Below are positions 18,002 through 26,071 of a stretch of DNA of 64,000 nucleotides, piece after piece. Position 1 is the stretch's first letter. Every line of letters begins with the position of its first letter. Source of the stretch: Mesorhizobium sp. NFR06 (GTDB lineage Bacteria > Pseudomonadota > Alphaproteobacteria > Rhizobiales > Rhizobiaceae); NCBI RefSeq assembly GCF_900115245.1, contig NZ_FOVT01000003.1, positions 1 through 64,000 on the forward strand. Direction: 5' to 3'. A program made the position numbers and the translations under genes. Under the pieces are notes generated by a model that worked only from the letters and a program-made list of their open reading frames with translations, made no database searches and was not told where the DNA came from.

Positions 18002-18389
18002 CTCAGGTCCTTACCGTCGTTGTCCAAGACTGGAATCTGTAGCGTCGCACTTTCGGCTACCAGTTACTAACGCTGCGTCGTAGCGTGAGGAACAGGCGTT
18101 CTTGCGCAGCTTGACCTCAACCGCATTGACGGAAAAGCGCCTACGCATCGCGCCTTTCGGAAAATTCGCAACAACAGCGCCCTGTCCATTGCCGCTATAA
18201 ATTCGCGTATATCGTGGCGGAAGAGTCGCATGTCGTTCACGATTGTAGATTGGCGCGAGACGATAGCTTCAGAGTCTCGTCTGCAGGAAGAACCAAAAAG
18301 CTCGCCCTTCTTCAAAAAAGCCATTGATCGACAATCAATACTGCGCGTCCCTGTAGAGGGACAGGAAGCATATTGGGGGAGAATTTCGC
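18002..18389. other. Lower-GC gap after ppc, no supported gene
   Basis: This 388-base stretch separates ppc from the DUF4041 fragment. Short open frames exist on both strands (for example 18067-18324 minus and 18230-18478 plus) but none has a ribosome site, recognisable motif or codon usage like the flanking genes. Base composition is visibly lower in G+C than the serine-cycle genes, consistent with the edge of a transferred remnant. Confidence 0.5.
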
Positions 18390-18920
18390 ATGCTTATCAA
18401 TGTCCTTATGGCAGCCGTGGCTCTTTGCCCCGCGCTGTTAGTAGTAGCAATATGGCAATTCTTTCAGATCAGAAATGAGCGTAAGATCGCTTTACAGAGT
18501 GAGGCTTTGCACGCGGAGCAGATCCATCGAATGGAGGCAAGGTACAAACCCATAATGGATATGGAAGCCGAGGTAGCTCGCCTGACCGTAGATGCAAGAT
18601 TTGAGGAGAATAGGATTGCGATCTTGCGCTCCGATTACTCGGATAAGAAAACAATCTATGACCGATTGCTAAAGGAAGTGGCGGCATTCGATCACAAGCT
18701 CGCCTTCGCCGAAATGGGAGTCTACGAGCCGCACTTCGACTTCACGGACAGCGAGGAATACAAATCTGCGATCCTATCGGTTCGCGAACAGCAAAAGTCC
18801 ATAATTTCGGCTGATGCCGCCGTAATCTGCACAACCAAGTGGTCCGTCGATGGAAGCGCAGCAAAGGGTCAGACGATGACCCGTCGGAACACGCAGGCGT
18901 CAGGCTCTCGAGTTCGTTGA
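18390..18920 (+). pseudogene. Truncated DUF4041/T5orf172-type nuclease gene, N-terminal part
   Basis: The frame has a good ribosome site (GGGGGAGA, 18373-18380 region) and encodes 176 residues: one N-terminal membrane helix (VLMAAVALCPALLVVAIWQF), a coiled coil, then a stretch I recognise from DUF4041 proteins (KLAFAEMGVYEPHFDF, EQQKSIISADAAVICTTKW, DGSAAKGQTMT). Full members continue for some 200 more residues, usually into a T5orf172 (GIY-YIG-like) nuclease domain; here similarity stops right after MTRR and an unrelated tail reaches a stop. GC content is lower than in the neighbours and a tRNA gene follows at 19027, so this looks like debris of an integrated element. DUF4041 genes are often found in prophages and islands. 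Confidence 0.7.
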
Positions 18921-19026
18921 ACACGCCGAACGGTCAGCATTTCCGGATGCCATCTGAACTGGCTGAGCTCAATCGCTTGGCCAGCACTCGGCGTGCCCAT
19001 TGATATCAACTATCGCAAGGGGGGAA

Positions 19027-19111
19027 TGGTGCGGTCGAGAAGACTCGAACTTCCACGGGTTGCCCCACAGCGACCTCAACGCTGCGCGTCTACCAATTCC
19101 GCCACGACCGC
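19027..19111 (-). tRNA. tRNA-Leu(GAG)
   Basis: Read on the minus strand, a GCGGTCG/CGACCGC acceptor stem, a D-arm (GGCGGAATTGGTAGACGC), an anticodon stem-loop CAGCG-TTGAGGT-CGCTG with anticodon GAG, a long class-II variable arm and a GTTCGAGTC T-arm are all present. The discriminator A and an encoded CCA complete the 3' end at 19027. It reads leucine CTC/CTT codons. The 3' end faces the truncated DUF4041 gene, a typical attachment position for integrative elements. Confidence 0.96.
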
Positions 19112-19198
19112 ACGTGGTAGGAGCCGGAACCGTCCGGCCCGGGGCCTGTAGCAAATCGTTTCCGGCGAAACAAGTGCGCCGTGCGGAATAATCGTGGG

Positions 19199-19239
19199 CC
19201 GCCGCCACAATGCTCCTCAGACCGGCGAGGTGGCGGCGG
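19199..19239. repeat. Inverted repeat upstream of tRNA-Leu
   Basis: CCGCCGCCAC (19199-19208) is perfectly complementary to GTGGCGGCGG (19230-19239) around a 21-base loop. It lies between the divergently transcribed tRNA-Leu and lipB genes, in the promoter region of both. No T-run follows on either strand, so a terminator is not supported; an operator or chance GC palindrome is possible. Confidence 0.5.
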
Positions 19240-19348
19240 AACTGGACGTTTCAGCCGATTGCCGCCATATGATTGGCAAATGCATGTCGCCTAAATTGCG
19301 TAAGGCGGTTTGGAACAGCGGCATGTGTGGTCGAAGACTGAGAGTTTC

Positions 19349-20092
19349 ATGACAGAACGCACCCAGATCGCCACGTCGTTCCTGCCCATGCCCGGTTCGG
19401 CGCCGGTCGAATGGGTGATCGAACCCGGGCTTACGTCCTATCCGGACGCGCTGGCCGTCATGGAGGCGCGCGCCGAGGCGATCCGCAGCGGCGGCGCCAA
19501 CGAGATGGTCTGGCTGGTCGAGCATCCGCCGCTTTACACCGCCGGCACCAGCGCCCGCAGCGAAGACCTGATCGAGCCTGATCGCTTCCCAGTGTTCGCG
19601 GCCGGCCGTGGCGGCGAATACACCTATCATGGGCCGGGACAGCGCGTGGCCTATGTGATGCTCGACCTGAAGCGCCGGCGCGAGGACGTCCGCGCCTTCG
19701 TCGCCGCGCTCGAACAATGGATCATCGTCACGCTTGCTGCCTTCAATGTGCGCGGCGAGCGTCGCGAGGACCGCGTCGGCGTCTGGGTGGTGCGGCCGGA
19801 TCGCCCTACCCTGCCGGACGGCTCGGCCGCTGAAGACAAGATCGCGGCAATAGGCATCCGGCTGCGGCGCTGGGTGAGTTTTCACGGCATCGCCATCAAT
19901 GTCGAACCGGAGCTTTCCCATTTCGGCGGCATCGTGCCCTGCGGCGTCTCGGACCATGGCGTGACCAGCCTTGTCGACCTTGGCCTGCCGGTCACCATGG
20001 CCGATCTCGACCTTGCGCTGAAATCCGCTTTCGAGGACGTATTTGGCCCCGCGGCGGTGCCGGTTCCCGAACTTGCTCGAAAGGCGGGCTGA
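19349..20092 (+). CDS. lipB: Octanoyl-[acyl carrier protein]:protein N-octanoyltransferase LipB
   Basis: LipB moves octanoate from ACP to the lipoyl domains of 2-oxoacid dehydrogenases and GcvH, the first step of endogenous lipoylation. The 247-residue protein has the family motifs [41 protein letters not shown], the invariant lysine in [18 protein letters not shown] and the nucleophilic cysteine in [14 protein letters not shown]. The ATG at 19349 ([12 protein letters not shown]) is preferred over 19310 because it precedes the conserved start region and has GAGAG upstream. It is convergent with the broken protease gene, eight bases away, and LipA is not in the window. Confidence 0.94.
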   Translation: MTERTQIATSFLPMPGSAPVEWVIEPGLTSYPDALAVMEARAEAIRSGGANEMVWLVEHPPLYTAGTSARSEDLIEPDRFPVFAAGRGGEYTYHGPGQRVAYVMLDLKRRREDVRAFVAALEQWIIVTLAAFNVRGERREDRVGVWVVRPDRPTLPDGSAAEDKIAAIGIRLRRWVSFHGIAINVEPELSHFGGIVPCGVSDHGVTSLVDLGLPVTMADLDLALKSAFEDVFGPAAVPVPELARKAG

Positions 20093-20100
20093 GCCCCCCA

Positions 20101-21344
20101 CTACATCAACTGGGCGGACGCCCAGAGCATGCCGTAGCCGTGGATGGCAAACACCGCGAGCAGCGCGCCGGCCATCGCCAGCCGGTCGAAAGCTTTGATC
20201 GGCTTCAGCTCATGACGCGGCTTCACGCCGCTGCCCATGGTGATCAGGCTGAGGATCGAAAACACCGCGCCGGCTATGAGCAGGAAGCTCGGGGTGAAAC
20301 CCGCCAGCCAGCCGAGAGCAAGTAGGCCCGACAGCAGCAGGAAGGACGCCAGCGCGAGCGCCGCCGGACCCGGGCATATCTGGCGCAGCACCTGACCGCC
20401 GTCGAATTTCCACACCGGCACCAGATTGGCGATGTTGAACAGCGACGCGCAGCCGGCAAGCGTGGCCAGCAGCATGGCGGCCAAGCGATGTCCTTCGCCA
20501 TTGGCGAAGCCGCTGGCGGCGATCAGCACCGGCACCAGGAAAGCCGAAAAGCCGGCGCCCATCAGCGCCACGAAGGCAACCTCGAAGCGGCTGTCGTAAG
20601 GTCTGCCGCCGATGGCGATGCCGCCAAGCAGCGGAATGAAGATCATCCGCGCGCGGCGATGGCCCGTCAGCCGGAAGGCCGCCATGTGACCGAGCTCGTG
20701 CAGGGCAACCACCGAAGTCAGGATCGTGGCCAGCGCGAATCCACCGAGGTTGAGGCCGAAGAACGGCCACAGGATGAAGGCGCGGCAAAGCCGATCTGGC
20801 TCAGCGGGTGCTCGAACCAGCCGCCCTTGCGGTATTTGCCGGTTGCCGCCCAGGTCTCCAGCTTGCTCAGTTCGCGGCGCATGGCAAAGAAGCGGAAGAT
20901 CAGGAACGCGACGCCGCGATAGCGATCGGTCTGAGTAAGGGTGACCCGCGTGGCATCGCCCTCGGATACGAGCTGCGCGGTCTCGCGATAGTTCGCCCAG
21001 AACGACGGATCGAGCGCCGTGTCCTCGACGACCGCCATCGAGAAGTGGCTTCCGTCCCTCACATCCTCGAACCGCGCCTTGCGTTCGATCGGCCGGCCGT
21101 CCCGGCCTTCCCAGGAGAGCCGGATCAGCGCCGTCCCCTCGCCATCCAGGGGCGCGGCGGAAAGAATTTCGCCCGACCACCCGGCATCGCTGCCGAACGG
21201 CCACAGCGCCTGCCAGAGCCGATCGCGGTCGGCCTTGATCACACGGCTGACCGTCACCGTGCACAATCCGAGCGGCACGGTCATCAAAAGAAAGATCAGT
21301 CCAAGATTGCCGGCCACGAGGGTGACCGTGACGATGACCGACAC
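20101..21344 (-). pseudogene. START-like (SRPBCC) domain fused to M50 site-2-type metalloprotease, split by a frameshift
   Basis: Two overlapping frames on the minus strand make one protein. The upstream part (from a GTG at 21344 preceded by AGGAG) encodes a membrane helix, then an SRPBCC/START-like domain ending at FEHPLSQIGFA. The homologous continuation, FILWPFFGLNLGGFALATIL, lies in another frame and includes the zinc-binding ALHELGHMAAF (HExxH), the NLVPVWKFDGGQ second metal motif and six membrane segments. The change of frame falls within about ten bases near 20780 (GCCGCGCC), equivalent to loss of one base. Either a recent inactivating mutation or a base-calling error fits; nothing there resembles a slippery sequence. 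Intact, it would be an intramembrane protease with a lipid-binding-like domain. Confidence 0.8.
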
Positions 21345-21407
21345 TGTCTTCGCTCCTGTCTTGAAGGAGCAGCCTAGCGGCAGCGCGGCCAAGAAAGACT
21401 TAACAAC

Positions 21408-21519
21408 GGGTGGGCCCTTGCCCATCCCAGGTGGGCTCTTGCCGTCCCAGGGCGGGCTCTTGCCCGTCCCAGGGCGAGCCCTTGCCCGCCCGAACAACGG
21501 GCGGGCATTTGCCCGTCCC
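21408..21519. repeat. Five imperfect 20-23-base GC-rich tandem repeats
   Basis: Units of the form GGGCGGGCNCTTGCCCGTCCC are repeated five times, with small variations and a six-base AACAAC insert before the last. Each unit is itself a short palindrome, so a transcript would fold into a string of hairpins. They lie between the 28-codon LexA-controlled gene and the broken protease gene, on the same transcribed strand, and could separate their expression. Confidence 0.85.
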
Positions 21520-21541
21520 GTGCAGCGGCAAGGCCGCCTGA

Positions 21542-21628
21542 TCACATGGCGCCGATCCAAATCGCCATGGAAACAAGGAAGGTGCTCATGCAAACCAGCG
21601 AGACGACATCCTGAACCAGATCAGACAT
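21542..21628 (-). CDS. 28-residue single-pass membrane peptide under LexA control (SidA-like candidate)
   Basis: A very short gene: ATG at 21628, TGA at 21542-21544, encoding MSDLVQDVVSLV then CMSTFLVSMAIWIGAM. The sequence is a short acidic N-terminus followed by one hydrophobic helix of about 18 residues. A strong ribosome site (GGAGAGAG) ends two bases before the ATG. Directly upstream are two overlapping GAAC-N7-GAAC LexA operators lying between a TTGACA -35 and the -10, so induction by DNA damage is expected. Known precedents for tiny LexA-controlled membrane proteins are cell-division inhibitors such as Caulobacter SidA (29 residues); sequence similarity to SidA was not tested, so functional analogy is inference. 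No other gene follows closely on the strand. Confidence 0.7.
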   Translation of the reverse strand: MSDLVQDVVSLVCMSTFLVSMAIWIGAM

Positions 21629-21649
21629 AACTCTCTCCGTTGTTAGTAT

Positions 21650-21675
21650 GTTCGCAGTTTGTTCTAATTTTGTTC
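21650..21675 (-). promoter_or_regulatory. Two overlapping LexA (SOS) boxes
   Basis: Three GAAC tetramers (minus strand) occur at exact seven-base spacing: GTTC on the plus strand at 21650-21653, 21661-21664 and 21672-21675. Each adjacent pair makes the alphaproteobacterial LexA consensus GTTC-N7-GTTC, so two operators share the middle tetramer. They lie over the promoter of the 28-codon gene, the position expected for LexA repression. Confidence 0.85.
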
Positions 21676-21684
21676 GAATGTCAA
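21656..21684 (-). promoter_or_regulatory. Promoter of the 28-codon gene
   Basis: On the minus strand TTGACA (21684-21679) is followed after 17 bases by CAAACT (21661-21656), a perfect -35 with a weak -10. Both LexA boxes overlap the spacer and -10. Transcription would begin about 20 bases before the ATG, giving a short leader. Confidence 0.65.
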
Positions 21685-21809
21685 CGACTGTCGAGAACAC
21701 GCCGGAACGAATCCGGGCGGTCCCTTTGGGCAGGGTTAAGGAAAGGTTGACGAGGGGTCGCTGCGTGAGCAGGCGCTGCCTTGGCGATTGGCCAGCACGC
21801 CCATCGCTT

Positions 21810-21903
21810 CGTCATTCCAGGGCGAAGCAAGGAGCGAAGCGACGCGCGCAGAATCCTAGGGTCTGCGCTCCGCTTCGCGGAGCTTCGCCCTAGGATAACG
21901 ACG
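21810..21903. repeat. Compact copy of the CCTAGG-type palindromic repeat
   Basis: This 94-base segment begins CGTCATTCCAGGGCGAAGCA and ends CGCCCTAGGATAACGACG, the same outer sequences as the bipartite element at 6592-6772, with a CGCTTCGCGGAGC hairpin in the middle. It sits just beyond the stop codon of lolD. The remaining sequence back to 21685 contains no supported gene. Confidence 0.8.
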
Positions 21904-21920
21904 CTGGGCAGGCACGCCTC

Positions 21921-22604
21921 CTACAGAGGCACCACCTTGCCCTCGGCCAGCGTCACCCGCCGGTCCATGCGCGAGGCGAGCTCATGGTTGTGGGTGGCGA
22001 TCAGCGCCGCAAGGCCCGACTGCCTGACCAGCGCTTCCAGCGCATCGAACACATAGGAAGCGGTGACCGGATCGAGATTGCCGGTGGGCTCGTCGGCTAG
22101 CAGCACCAGCGGCGCGTTGGCGACCGCGCGCGCGATCGCCACGCGCTGCTGCTCGCCGCCCGAAAGCTCGGCCGGCCGGTGCTGCGCGCGCTTGCCGATC
22201 TGCATATAGTCGAGCAACTGTGCCGCCCGCTCGGATGCTTCCTTGCGGCCGAGCCCCTTGATCAGCTGCGGCATCATGATGTTCTCGAGCGCCGAGAACT
22301 CCGGCAACAGATGATGGAACTGATAGACGAAGCCGACATCGTTGCGGCGGATCGCGGTCCGCTCGTCGTCGGACAGCCGGCCGCAGGCGCGGCCGGCGAG
22401 GATCACGTCGCCCGCATCGGGCCGCTCCAGCAGCCCCGCCGTGTGCAGCAGGGTGGACTTGCCGGTGCCCGACGGCGCCACCAGCGCCACCATTTCGCCG
22501 CGCCTGAGCGAAAAGTCGGCGCCGTTCAAAATGGTGAGCTTGCGCGGCCCCTGAACGTAGTGCCGCTCAACGCCCCTCAGCTCGATAATGGCCTCGGCCA
22601 TCAT
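21921..22604 (-). CDS. lolD: Lipoprotein-releasing ABC transporter ATPase LolD
   Basis: LolD powers extraction of outer-membrane lipoproteins from the inner membrane. The 227-residue ATPase has Walker A ([11 protein letters not shown]), Q-loop ([16 protein letters not shown], characteristic of the LolD/MacB group), signature [14 protein letters not shown], Walker B ([13 protein letters not shown]) and H-loop (IATHNHE). Its ATG overlaps the lolC stop by four bases, so the two are translationally coupled; a second ATG follows directly. Length is normal. Confidence 0.95.
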   Translation of the reverse strand: MMAEAIIELRGVERHYVQGPRKLTILNGADFSLRRGEMVALVAPSGTGKSTLLHTAGLLERPDAGDVILAGRACGRLSDDERTAIRRNDVGFVYQFHHLLPEFSALENIMMPQLIKGLGRKEASERAAQLLDYMQIGKRAQHRPAELSGGEQQRVAIARAVANAPLVLLADEPTGNLDPVTASYVFDALEALVRQSGLAALIATHNHELASRMDRRVTLAEGKVVPL

Positions 22605-23887
22605 TCGTACCTCAAGGCTTCGACGGGATCGAGCCGGGCGGCACGCCAGGCCGGGAACACCGTCGCGAGGAACGACAGGCTGAGCGCCATGATGACGACA
22701 TAGGTCGTCTCGCGCGGGTCCATCTTCGCCGGCAGCTGGCTGAGGAAATAGAGCTCGGGATTGAACAGGATCCTGCCGGTCATCCAGGAGAAGAACTGGC
22801 GGATCGATTCGATGTTGAGGCAGATCACGACGCCAAGCAGCACGCCGGCGATCGTGCCGGTGACGCCGATCGCCGCCCCCGTCATCAGGAAGATGCGCAG
22901 GATCGCGCCGCGCGAGGCGCCCATCGTGCGCAGGATGGCGATGTCGTGGCCCTTGTCCTTCACCAGCATGATCAGGCCGGAAATGATGTTGAGCGCCGCT
23001 ACCAGCACGATCAGCGTCAGGATCATGAACATGACGTTGCGTTCGACCTGCAGCGCCGAGAAGAAGGTCTCGTTGCGCTGGCGCCAGTCGACGAGATCGA
23101 CCGGTCGCTGCGCCGCCTGCTCGACCAGCGGTTTCAGCGCGTCGACATTGTCGGGATTATCGACATAGATCTCGATGGTCTGCGCGCGCCCGTCCATGTT
23201 GAAATAAAGCTGCGCTTCGGTAAACGGCATATAGACGATCGAGCTGTCATATTCCGACATGCCGACCTCGAAGATCGCCGCCACCTTGTAGCCCTTCATG
23301 CGCGGCGTGGTGCCGAGCGGCGTGACGTCGCCGTCGGGAGAAATCAACGTGATCGTGTCGCCGAGCACCAGCCCGAGACTCTCCGCCATGCGCTTGCCGA
23401 TCGCCACGCCTTCGCCGGCATCGAAACCGTCGAGCGTGCCCTGCTTGATGTTGCTGGCGACGATCGAGATCTTGCCGAGGTCCTCGCCGCGGATGCCACG
23501 CACCAAGGCGCCGGTGCCGCCGCCGACATTGCCCTGCGCCAGCACCTGGCCGTCGATCAGCGGGATTGCGTATTTGACGCCGGCGACGCCGTTGATGCGG
23601 CTCGCCACCTGGGCGTAGTCCTCCAGCGGCGAATCGAGCGGCTGCACGATGAGATGGCCGTTGACGCCGAGGATGCGGGTCAGCAGTTCGGCGCGGAAAC
23701 CGTTCATCACGGCCATGACAACGATCAGCGTCGCGACGCCCAGCATGATGCCGAGGAAGGAGATCGAGGCGATGACCGAGATCACCGTCTCCTTGCGGCG
23801 CGAACGCAGGTAGCGCCACGCCACCATGCGTTCGAACCCGGAGAAAGCGCCCGCTCCCGATCTGGCCGCTGCCGCCGCCTCGCTCAT
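22601..23887 (-). CDS. lolC: Lipoprotein-releasing ABC transporter permease (LolC/LolE type)
   Basis: The 428-residue permease has the MacB/FtsX-type layout: one N-terminal membrane helix ([20 protein letters not shown]), a large periplasmic domain, and three C-terminal membrane helices ([20 protein letters not shown] onward). It opens with [16 protein letters not shown], the Lol permease hallmark. Alphaproteobacteria commonly have one such permease serving as both LolC and LolE. The start at 23887 overlaps the proS stop by four bases (ATGA), and its stop overlaps lolD, making proS-lolC-lolD a tight operon. The longer frame to 24010 only re-reads proS. Confidence 0.94.
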   Translation of the reverse strand: MSEAAAAARSGAGAFSGFERMVAWRYLRSRRKETVISVIASISFLGIMLGVATLIVVMAVMNGFRAELLTRILGVNGHLIVQPLDSPLEDYAQVASRINGVAGVKYAIPLIDGQVLAQGNVGGGTGALVRGIRGEDLGKISIVASNIKQGTLDGFDAGEGVAIGKRMAESLGLVLGDTITLISPDGDVTPLGTTPRMKGYKVAAIFEVGMSEYDSSIVYMPFTEAQLYFNMDGRAQTIEIYVDNPDNVDALKPLVEQAAQRPVDLVDWRQRNETFFSALQVERNVMFMILTLIVLVAALNIISGLIMLVKDKGHDIAILRTMGASRGAILRIFLMTGAAIGVTGTIAGVLLGVVICLNIESIRQFFSWMTGRILFNPELYFLSQLPAKMDPRETTYVVIMALSLSFLATVFPAWRAARLDPVEALRYE

Positions 23888-25212
23888 GCGGCGGTACCCA
23901 GGCGCTTCTTGGCTTCGGCGATCGGCAGCGTTTCGCGCTCGCCCGACTTGCGGTTCTTGATCTCGACCTCGCCGGCCGCCACGCCGCGAGGGCCGACGAT
24001 CACTTGCCACGGCAGGCCGATCAGGTCGGCGGTGGCGAACTTGCCGCCCGGCCGCTGGTCGGTGTCGTCATAGAGCACGTCCTTGCCGGCTGCGTTAAGC
24101 GCCGCATAGAGCTCGTCGCAGACGCGGTCGCATTCCGCGTCGCCAACCTTCATGTTGATCAGGCTGACGTCGAAAGGCGCCACCGCTTCCGGCCAGACGA
24201 TGCCGTTCTCGTCATGGCTCGCCTCGATGATCGCCGCGACCAGCCGCGACGGACCGATGCCGTAGGAGCCGCCCGAGGCGTAGTGATCCTTGCCGTCGGG
24301 ACCGGTCACCTTGGCGTTCATCGGCTTGGAATATTTCTCGCCGAAATGGAAGATATGGCCGACTTCGATGCCGCGCGCCGAGAGCCGGTCGCCTTCGGGG
24401 ACCTTCGCCCAGGCCGCTTCGTCATGCATCTCGTCGGTCGCCGCATAAGGCGTCGTCCACGTCTTCACGATGTCGCCGATCTCGGCGTCGTTGGCGAAAT
24501 TCGTGTTCGCGCCCGGCACGTCGAGCGACAGATAGGCGCGGTCACAGAACACCTGGCTTTCGCCGGTCTCGGCCAGGATGATGAATTCATGGCTGAGGTC
24601 GCCGCCGATCGGACCGGTGTCGGCGCGCATCGGAATGGCCTGCAGGCCCATGCGCGTGAACGTCCTGAGGTAGGACACGAACATCCGGTTGTAGGCCGCC
24701 CTGGCGCCTTCGAAATCGAGGTCGAAGGAATAGGCGTCCTTCATCAGGAACTCGCGCGAACGCATCACGCCGAAGCGCGGGCGCACCTCGTCGCGGAACT
24801 TCCACTGGATATGGTAGAGGTTGAGCGGCAGGTCCTTGTAGGATTTCACGTAGGCGCGAAAAATCTCGGTGACCATCTCTTCGTTGGTCGGACCGTAGAG
24901 CATGTCGCGATCCTGGCGGTCCTTGATGCGCAGCATCTCCTTGCCGTAGTCGTTGTAACGGCCGCTTTCGCGCCACAGGTCCGCCGACTGGATGGTCGGC
25001 ATCAGGATCTCCAGCGCGCCGGCGCGGTCCTGTTCCTCGCGAATGATCCGGCAGACCTTGTCCAAAACGCGCTTGCCCAGCGGCAGCCACGAAAAGCTGC
25101 CCTGTCCCTGCTGGCGGATCATGCCGGCGCGCAGCATCAGCCGGTGCGAGACGATTTCGGCCTCGCGGGGATTTTCTTTGAGAATGGGCAGGAAGTAGCG
25201 CGACAAACGCAT
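23884..25212 (-). CDS. proS: Prolyl-tRNA synthetase, short alphaproteobacterial type
   Basis: ProS charges tRNA-Pro. The 442-residue protein has class-II synthetase motifs: motif 1 region ([17 protein letters not shown]), motif 2 ([23 protein letters not shown]) and motif 3 ([19 protein letters not shown]), then a C-terminal anticodon-binding domain ([13 protein letters not shown]). The roughly 180-residue editing insertion of the E. coli enzyme is absent, as is usual in Rhizobiales. It is followed directly by lolC and preceded by a 574-base intergenic region with a probable sRNA gene on the other strand. Confidence 0.96.
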   Translation of the reverse strand: MRLSRYFLPILKENPREAEIVSHRLMLRAGMIRQQGQGSFSWLPLGKRVLDKVCRIIREEQDRAGALEILMPTIQSADLWRESGRYNDYGKEMLRIKDRQDRDMLYGPTNEEMVTEIFRAYVKSYKDLPLNLYHIQWKFRDEVRPRFGVMRSREFLMKDAYSFDLDFEGARAAYNRMFVSYLRTFTRMGLQAIPMRADTGPIGGDLSHEFIILAETGESQVFCDRAYLSLDVPGANTNFANDAEIGDIVKTWTTPYAATDEMHDEAAWAKVPEGDRLSARGIEVGHIFHFGEKYSKPMNAKVTGPDGKDHYASGGSYGIGPSRLVAAIIEASHDENGIVWPEAVAPFDVSLINMKVGDAECDRVCDELYAALNAAGKDVLYDDTDQRPGGKFATADLIGLPWQVIVGPRGVAAGEVEIKNRKSGERETLPIAEAKKRLGTAA

Positions 25213-25463
25213 GGACTGGTCCGTGAATGAAGATGGCAGCGGGGAATCGGCGCAACCGAGGCTGCTTGCCCGGGCTTCATAGCCATTTCATGGCCGAATG
25301 GAAACCCGAGTGCCCCAAAGTATCGGACCCTTCCGCACCTTACCAAAAAAGGCGATTTTAGCTGCTAAATGCCGCAAATGGCTATTTGATCGATTCACAA
25401 GCAAGCCCTGCCGCACTATTGTGCAGTGCAGCACGATATTGCCTGTTTCGAGGCAAAATTCTT

Positions 25464-25492
25464 CGTGACATTTTCACCTGCGTTGGTCTAGT
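25464..25492 (+). promoter_or_regulatory. Promoter of the probable alpha-r9 sRNA
   Basis: CGTGAC (25464-25469) and TCTAGT (25487-25492) are separated by 17 bases, a fair match to the alphaproteobacterial housekeeping pattern CTTGAC/CTATAT. Transcription would start near 25499-25501, giving a product of about 150 bases that ends at the terminator below. Confidence 0.5.
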
Positions 25493-25499
25493 GTGCGCC

Positions 25500-25649
25500 G
25501 ATAACCGAGAGGGCGGAGAAAAATCTGCTCTCCTACGCGGTCAAAGTCTTGGGAGGATGCGATCTAGGCGCGGTAACTCGCTGCCGCCGGACACCGGAAA
25601 CGGATCGGACGCGTTTAAATTGCAAGGCCTCGTGCCTTGCATTTTTTTT
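25500..25649 (+). ncRNA. Probable trans-acting sRNA, alpha-r9 (Smr9C) family
   Basis: A promoter-like pair and a strong terminator delimit about 150 bases with no convincing coding frame between proS and the DUF1467 gene. From memory, the rhizobial sRNA family alpha-r9 (Smr9C of Sinorhizobium meliloti, about 150 bases) occupies exactly this interval beside proS and the DUF1467 homologue, so synteny and size both fit. I could not compare the sequence with the family alignment. The orientation follows the terminator, which has its T-run on the plus strand. Confidence 0.55.
25621..25649 (+). terminator. Rho-independent terminator of the sRNA
   Basis: TGCAAGG and CCTTGCA pair around a seven-base loop (25621-25641) and are followed immediately by eight Ts. 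It is the clearest intrinsic terminator in the window. Confidence 0.88.
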
Positions 25650-25692
25650 GTGCAATCATCTGCTTAGCACGACCATCTGCCAAACAGCATCA

Positions 25693-25743
25693 GCCATGGT
25701 TAGCCGCCGAAATCGGAAGCCGGCTTCCGACCTCAACCATGGC
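25693..25743. repeat. Nested palindrome downstream of the DUF1467 gene
   Basis: The outer arms GCCATGGTT (25693-25701) and AACCATGGC (25735-25743) enclose an inner perfect palindrome TCGGAAGCCGGCTTCCGA (25713-25730). It lies between the sRNA terminator and the convergent stop codon of the DUF1467 gene, so it may end that transcript, although no T-run follows on the minus strand. The remainder of 25213-25499 is the AT-richer upstream region of proS, with no gene visible. Confidence 0.75.
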
Positions 25744-25786
25744 GCGCGCGTGCTGCTCAATACTTGAGAAAACTGCGCTCAAAACG

Positions 25787-26071
25787 TCAGTGACTGGCAT
25801 CCGGCGTGAAGTCCGGCATGATCCGCATGATGTCGTCGAAACTGAACCCCAGCCCCATCGTGAGACCATAGAGAATGCCCATAACGATCACCGTCACGAT
25901 CGTCGCACGGACGAAGGCGCGCAGCATATGCGGCCCGCGGGGCGCGCTGGAAACGGTGCCAAGCGTGACATCCTGATCGTCGTCCTGCGTGCGCAGGCTG
26001 AACGGCAGAACGACGAACAGCACCAGCCACCAGGTGACGAAGAACAGCGCGGCGAACAAAATCCAGTTCAT
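25787..26071 (-). CDS. DUF1467 family membrane protein
   Basis: A 94-residue protein with two membrane helices: FAALFFVTWWLVLFVVLPF near the N-terminus and ATIVTVIVMGILYGLTMGLG near the C-terminus, separated by a polar loop containing RTQDDDQDVTLGT. This is the DUF1467 pattern, whose members sit next to mce and proS in many alphaproteobacteria; function is unknown. The ATG at 26071 overlaps the mce stop by four bases, so it is translationally coupled to mce and belongs to the end of the long nuo-birA-rnj-mce transcript direction. Confidence 0.88.
   Translation of the reverse strand: MNWILFAALFFVTWWLVLFVVLPFSLRTQDDDQDVTLGTVSSAPRGPHMLRAFVRATIVTVIVMGILYGLTMGLGFSFDDIMRIMPDFTPDASH

Noticed and set aside
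18067..18324. Minus-strand 85-codon frame in the ppc-DUF4041 gap
   Set aside because: No ribosome site, no motif, and no similarity that I recognise.
20770..20800. Programmed frameshift in the M50 protease gene
   Set aside because: No slippery heptamer, no downstream stimulatory structure and no internal Shine-Dalgarno were seen; a one-base deletion or sequencing error is simpler.
21408..21519. Tandem repeats considered as a CRISPR array
   Set aside because: Units are contiguous and lack unique spacers, and no cas gene is nearby.
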